Shown in pieces: positions 5,742 through 8,061 of a stretch of DNA of 8,061 nt; within the stretch, counting starts at the first letter, position 1; each line of letters opens with the position of its first letter. The notes beneath the pieces were generated by a model. That model had not been told where the DNA came from and searched no databases. It saw only the letters and a list, made by a program, of their open reading frames with translations. Origin of the DNA: Parcubacteria group bacterium (lineage in GTDB: Bacteria; Patescibacteriota; Minisyncoccia; JACQLN01); the NCBI GenBank assembly GCA_016204035.1, contig JACQLN010000004.1:1-8061 (forward strand), in the 5' to 3' direction. Position numbers and translations under genes: made by a program.

Positions 5742-5766
5742 GCCAGCTATCGCTGGCTCATGCTAA
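5733..5766. repeat. 15-bp hairpin overlapping the stop codon of the PaaX/Cas2-like gene (P2)
   Basis: Arms 5733-5747 and 5752-5766 are exact reverse complements around the tetraloop TATC. The core 5740-5759 (GAGCCAGC, TATC, GCTGGCTC) parallels the core 5100-5119 of the upstream palindrome (GAGCATGC, GATC, GCATGCTC). GAGC, GC, ATC, GC and GCTC are shared. The two differing stem positions change on both arms so that pairing is kept. The gene's TGA stop (5739-5741) lies in the left arm. No T-run follows, so it is not a standard intrinsic terminator, although it may stabilise the 3' end. Confidence 0.92.
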
Positions 5767-5779
5767 GTGAATTTGATTA

Positions 5780-5830
5780 TATAGAACTAAGATGGTATTT
5801 TGTTTTCCTTTGTTTTTCCGCTAATATAGA
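5780..5830 (+). promoter_or_regulatory. Putative promoter region of alaS
   Basis: Two -10-like boxes are visible. TATAGA at 5780-5785 lies within ATATAGAACTAAG, which resembles the 11-mer boxes at 5134 and 7507 and would give a leader of about 45 nt. TATAGA at 5825-5830, within TAATATAG, is only 6 nt before the alaS ATG and would give an essentially leaderless transcript or none at all. Neither has a convincing -35. No T-box or long leader structure is present. Confidence 0.3.
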
Positions 5831-5836
5831 AACACA

Positions 5837-7495
5837 ATGGATTCTCAAGAAATTCGCCAGAAGTTTCTTAAATTTTTTGAATCAAGAGGGCATAAGATTG
5901 TGCCGTCTAGTTCGCTTGTGCCCGCCGATCCGTCGGTGCTTTTAACCACTGCGGGCATGCAACAGTTCAAGCCCTATTTTACCGGACAAAAAGATCCGAG
6001 TCTTGATTTTGGTTCTAAAAATACAATCTCCATTCAAAAATCGTTCCGCACTTCGGATATTGAAGAAGTGGGGGATGAGTCGCACCTGACATTTTTTGAA
6101 ATGCTCGGAAGTTTTTCTTTCGGCGGATATTTCAAAAAAGAAGCCATTGAATACGGCTATGAATTTATAACCCAAGAAATGGGCTTGAAAATTGATTATG
6201 TCAGTGTGTTTGAGGGCGATTCCGAAGTCCCCGCCGACACGGAATCGGAACGGATTTGGAGATCGCTGGGGGTATCAAACATTAAAAAATTCGGCCGCCA
6301 AGATAATTTTTGGGGGCCGACCGGCCTTGAAGGTCCGTGCGGGCCAACCACAGAAATATATGTCAACGGAGTAGAAATCTGGAACCTTGTTTTCAATGAA
6401 TTTTATTGCCGGCCAGATAAAACACTAGAGCCCTTGAAGGTCAAAGGCGTTGACACCGGCATGGGTATGGAGCGCTTGGCCGTGGCCGTCCAAAAAAAGA
6501 AAAATATTTTTGAAACGGATTTGTTTGAACAATTAATAGATCAAATTGACGTAGCTGACGAAAAAGTCAAAAGGATTATAACCGACCACATTCGCGCCAG
6601 CGCTTTTCTTATTACCGACGGTGTGAGGCCGTCTAACAAAGAAGCCGGCTATATTTTGCGCCGCTTAATGAGACGAGCCATGATTTATGGGTCAAAAACG
6701 GATTTTGAGCGGTTATTATTAAAAGTGGTTGATTTATACGGTGGTTTTTACAAAGAGTTAAACCCTGTTTTGATTTTGGAAGTGTTTAATAAAGAGAGTA
6801 ATCAATTTTCCGATACGCTGGCTAGGGGTATGAAAGAATTGGAAAAAATCTCGTTGGTGGATGCAGCTGTGGCTTTCAGATTTTATGAAAGTTACGGCTT
6901 GCCTTTTGAGGTCATCAAAGATAAAAATCCCGATCTAAAAAGAGAAGATTTTGAGGCTGAATTCAAAAAACACCAAGAAATTTCCCGCGCCGGAGCGGAA
7001 AAAAAATTTGGTGGGCACGGTTTGGTGGAAGGCGATCTGATGGCGGCTAACCCCGAGGAATTAAAAATAAAAACCCGTTTGCATACGGCTACCCATTTGC
7101 TAAATGCCTCTTTGCATAAAGTTTTAGGCGACGTTGTTTCCCAGCGCGGTTCCGATATCACTGCCGAGCGTACTCGTTTTGATTTTGCGTTTGAGCGCAA
7201 AATGACACCACAGGAAATCAAGCAAGTGGAGGATTTGGTAAATAATAAGATAAAAGAAAATCTTCCGGTTAAAACGGAGGAGATGGCGTTGGAAGAAGCA
7301 AAAGCAATCGGTGCAGCCGGTGTGTTTGATTCCAAGTACAGCGAGCGAGTGAAAGTTTATTCTATCGGCGATTTCAGCAAGGAGATTTGCGGAGGGCCGC
7401 ATGTTTCAAATACAGGTGAGATTGGCAAATTCCGCATTATAAAAGAAGAAGCCTCTAGTGCCGGGGTAAGAAGGATAAGGGCGATTGTTGAGTAG
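5837..7495 (+). CDS. alaS: Alanyl-tRNA synthetase, compact form lacking C-terminal domains
   Basis: AlaRS charges tRNA-Ala in the cytoplasm and hydrolyses mischarged Ser- or Gly-tRNA. This copy has 552 residues against 876 in E. coli. The class II core is complete: EIRQKFLKFFESRGH (5-19), motif 2 region FRTSDIEEVGDE...FFEMLGSFSFG (70-97), EIWNLVFNEFY (180-190), motif 3 DTGMGMERLA (206-215) and GYILRRLMRRA (271-281). The editing core is intact: HTATH (416-420), and CGGPH with Cys518 and His522. The His416-to-Cys518 distance is 102, as I recall for E. coli (564 to 666). The shortening therefore lies before the editing core, roughly 148 residues where full-length enzymes have a beta-barrel. The C-Ala/oligomerisation end after RRIRAIVE is also absent. 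The start fits the family N-terminus. This architecture is what I remember from other CPR AlaRSs, so it is probably functional, not a truncation. Confidence 0.96.
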   Translation: MDSQEIRQKFLKFFESRGHKIVPSSSLVPADPSVLLTTAGMQQFKPYFTGQKDPSLDFGSKNTISIQKSFRTSDIEEVGDESHLTFFEMLGSFSFGGYFKKEAIEYGYEFITQEMGLKIDYVSVFEGDSEVPADTESERIWRSLGVSNIKKFGRQDNFWGPTGLEGPCGPTTEIYVNGVEIWNLVFNEFYCRPDKTLEPLKVKGVDTGMGMERLAVAVQKKKNIFETDLFEQLIDQIDVADEKVKRIITDHIRASAFLITDGVRPSNKEAGYILRRLMRRAMIYGSKTDFERLLLKVVDLYGGFYKELNPVLILEVFNKESNQFSDTLARGMKELEKISLVDAAVAFRFYESYGLPFEVIKDKNPDLKREDFEAEFKKHQEISRAGAEKKFGGHGLVEGDLMAANPEELKIKTRLHTATHLLNASLHKVLGDVVSQRGSDITAERTRFDFAFERKMTPQEIKQVEDLVNNKIKENLPVKTEEMALEEAKAIGAAGVFDSKYSERVKVYSIGDFSKEICGGPHVSNTGEIGKFRIIKEEASSAGVRRIRAIVE

Positions 7496-7506
7496 TAAAA
7501 AATATT

Positions 7507-7517
7507 ATATAGTTAAG
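7507..7517 (+). promoter_or_regulatory. Putative -10 region of the 3' gene
   Basis: ATATAGTTAAG is identical to 5134-5144 upstream of the PaaX/Cas2-like gene. It sits in the 42-bp gap between alaS and the next ATG and places a TATAGT box 24 nt before the start codon. No -35 consensus is visible. The gene may also be read through from alaS, since no terminator lies between them. Confidence 0.3.
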
Positions 7518-7537
7518 AATACCAATAGCGTCTCATT

Positions 7538-8061
7538 ATGGATAAAGAAAATATATATATAGATTCCAACGAGGATATCCAATCGGTTATCCAGAAAATA
7601 CAATCGTCCGAGACCGAAAACTTGGATTTGATGGTGCCTACCGGAGCCAGGATTCTTCAGAATATAGTTGATGCTCATCTAATAAAAGAAGCCGGCGATG
7701 AGAGGGGAAAAGTTTTGACTATGGTTACCAGCGATTTAATGGGCAGGATTTTTGCCGAAAGGGCGGGCTTGGCCGTGTCTGGCCGCGCCGGCGCGGAAGT
7801 TGTGACCACAAAAACCTTGTCCGGCACCGGCCGGATAAGCGATATTATTCCCAGGAAAAAAACCGCTCCGGCCGATTTTTTGTCCATCAATAACAGCCCT
7901 TCTTTGAAGCCCTTGTTAGCCAAGGCCAAAACATCTATTTCTAAATCCGCCCAAAGCGGTAAAACCGCAGAAAAAAAATCCGGAAACTTCTTTTCCGCAA
8001 AAAGCAAAGGTGAAACCGGCGCCAATTTTCTAAAGTCTTACAGAGAAGAAAGGTTTAAGAC
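7538..8061 (+). CDS. N-terminal part of a conserved CPR-type protein of unknown function (3' end outside window)
   Basis: The frame from the ATG at 7538 stays open to the right edge (174 codons plus 2 nt). Residues about 5-80 read as an alternating beta/alpha domain: IYIDSNEDIQSVIQKIQSSE, LDLMVPTGARILQNIVDAHLIKEAG, VLTMVTSDLMGRIFAERAGLAVSG. In my memory this pattern matches a widespread CPR family with IYIDxDDEI...LVLPKRA...SIVNMKLL segments, often followed by a membrane span and a large extracytoplasmic region. Here the basic PKRA-type segment is PTGA, so it is a divergent member. Residues about 105-174 are low-complexity, rich in Lys, Ser and Ala, like a linker or disordered basic region. 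No membrane span is reached before the window ends. The start is supported by the family-like N-terminus; no Shine-Dalgarno is seen. The function is unknown. Confidence 0.8.
   Translation, partial: MDKENIYIDSNEDIQSVIQKIQSSETENLDLMVPTGARILQNIVDAHLIKEAGDERGKVLTMVTSDLMGRIFAERAGLAVSGRAGAEVVTTKTLSGTGRISDIIPRKKTAPADFLSINNSPSLKPLLAKAKTSISKSAQSGKTAEKKSGNFFSAKSKGETGANFLKSYREERFK

Larger units (their letters stand above)
5092..5766 (+). mobile_element. Candidate palindrome-bounded unit carrying the PaaX/Cas2-like gene
   Basis: A unit of about 675 bp is bounded by two related palindromes with one gene between them. The gene's stop codon lies inside the right palindrome, and a promoter-like box and inverted repeat lie just inside the left one. 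The gene is more AT-rich than mnmA and alaS on either side. REP/RAYT pairs and IS200/IS605 elements offer an organisational parallel (a small ferredoxin-fold protein with flanking hairpins), but no HUH or catalytic-tyrosine motif is present here. An autoregulated regulator with hairpins that process its transcript is the main alternative. The boundaries are inferred. Confidence 0.35.

Noticed and set aside
5733..5766. Intrinsic (rho-independent) terminator
   Set aside because: No T-run follows the stem; the sequence after it is mixed. The same holds for 5092-5127 and 2976-3008.
5742..5836. T-box riboswitch upstream of alaS
   Set aside because: The 95-bp gap is too short, has no T-box sequence, and is partly taken up by the right hairpin.
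5760..5945. Short + strand frame starting in the right hairpin
   Set aside because: It overlaps the alaS start in another frame and has no start signal or family resemblance.
6892..7335. 147-codon antisense frame inside alaS
   Set aside because: It overlaps the conserved editing region of AlaRS and shows no family features.
1..8061. Recoded TGA as in Gracilibacteria or Absconditabacteria
   Set aside because: TGA ends the PaaX/Cas2-like gene at its expected length, and no in-frame TGA interrupts the conserved genes.

Overview
The window looks like a chromosomal segment of a Candidate Phyla Radiation bacterium (Patescibacteria, most likely Parcubacteria-like). The grounds are recognition of protein families, not a search. 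There is a TraG/VirD4-like ATPase next to a GEQ-WIQ-type protein, a very compact alanyl-tRNA synthetase, a DUF192-Gmad2 fusion, a PaaX/Cas2-like regulator, and a 3' gene resembling a widespread CPR family with an 'IYID..D.I.SVI.KI' N-terminus. Stop codons TAG, TAA and TGA are all used, so the standard code fits. Clear Shine-Dalgarno sequences are nearly absent.

Layout. Positions 2-2933 (+) hold a putative DNA-translocation/secretion gene pair: the 3' part of a GEQ-WIQ-type gene (cut by the left edge) and a 583-residue TraG-like ATPase. A small AT-rich four-helix-bundle gene (796-1158) sits exactly between them. It is bracketed by 35-nt inverted repeats that reach the upstream stop codon on one side and the downstream start codon on the other. 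A perfect 15-bp hairpin (2976-3008) separates the ATPase gene from a convergent gene for a membrane-anchored DUF192-Gmad2 protein (3030-3860, -). Divergent from it is mnmA (3895-4986, +), the tRNA 2-thiouridine synthase, which carries an in-frame AT-rich repeat insertion.

Positions 4987-5836 are the most unusual part. A PaaX/Cas2-like gene (5169-5741) lies between two strong palindromes (5092-5127 and 5733-5766). Their 20-nt cores share outer arms and differ by compensatory base-pair changes. A promoter-like box and an 8-bp inverted repeat lie between the first palindrome and the gene. Next come alaS (5837-7495), encoding a 552-residue enzyme with an intact editing core but no C-terminal domains, and the start of a gene (7538 onward) that runs off the right edge.

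The stable genes serve tRNA charging and modification (alaS, mnmA) and probably cell-envelope or DNA transport functions. Two compact units look superimposed on this background: the four-helix-bundle gene with terminal inverted repeats, and the Cas2-fold gene with flanking palindromes. Both are candidate mobile or selfish elements. No tRNA, rRNA or CRISPR array was seen.
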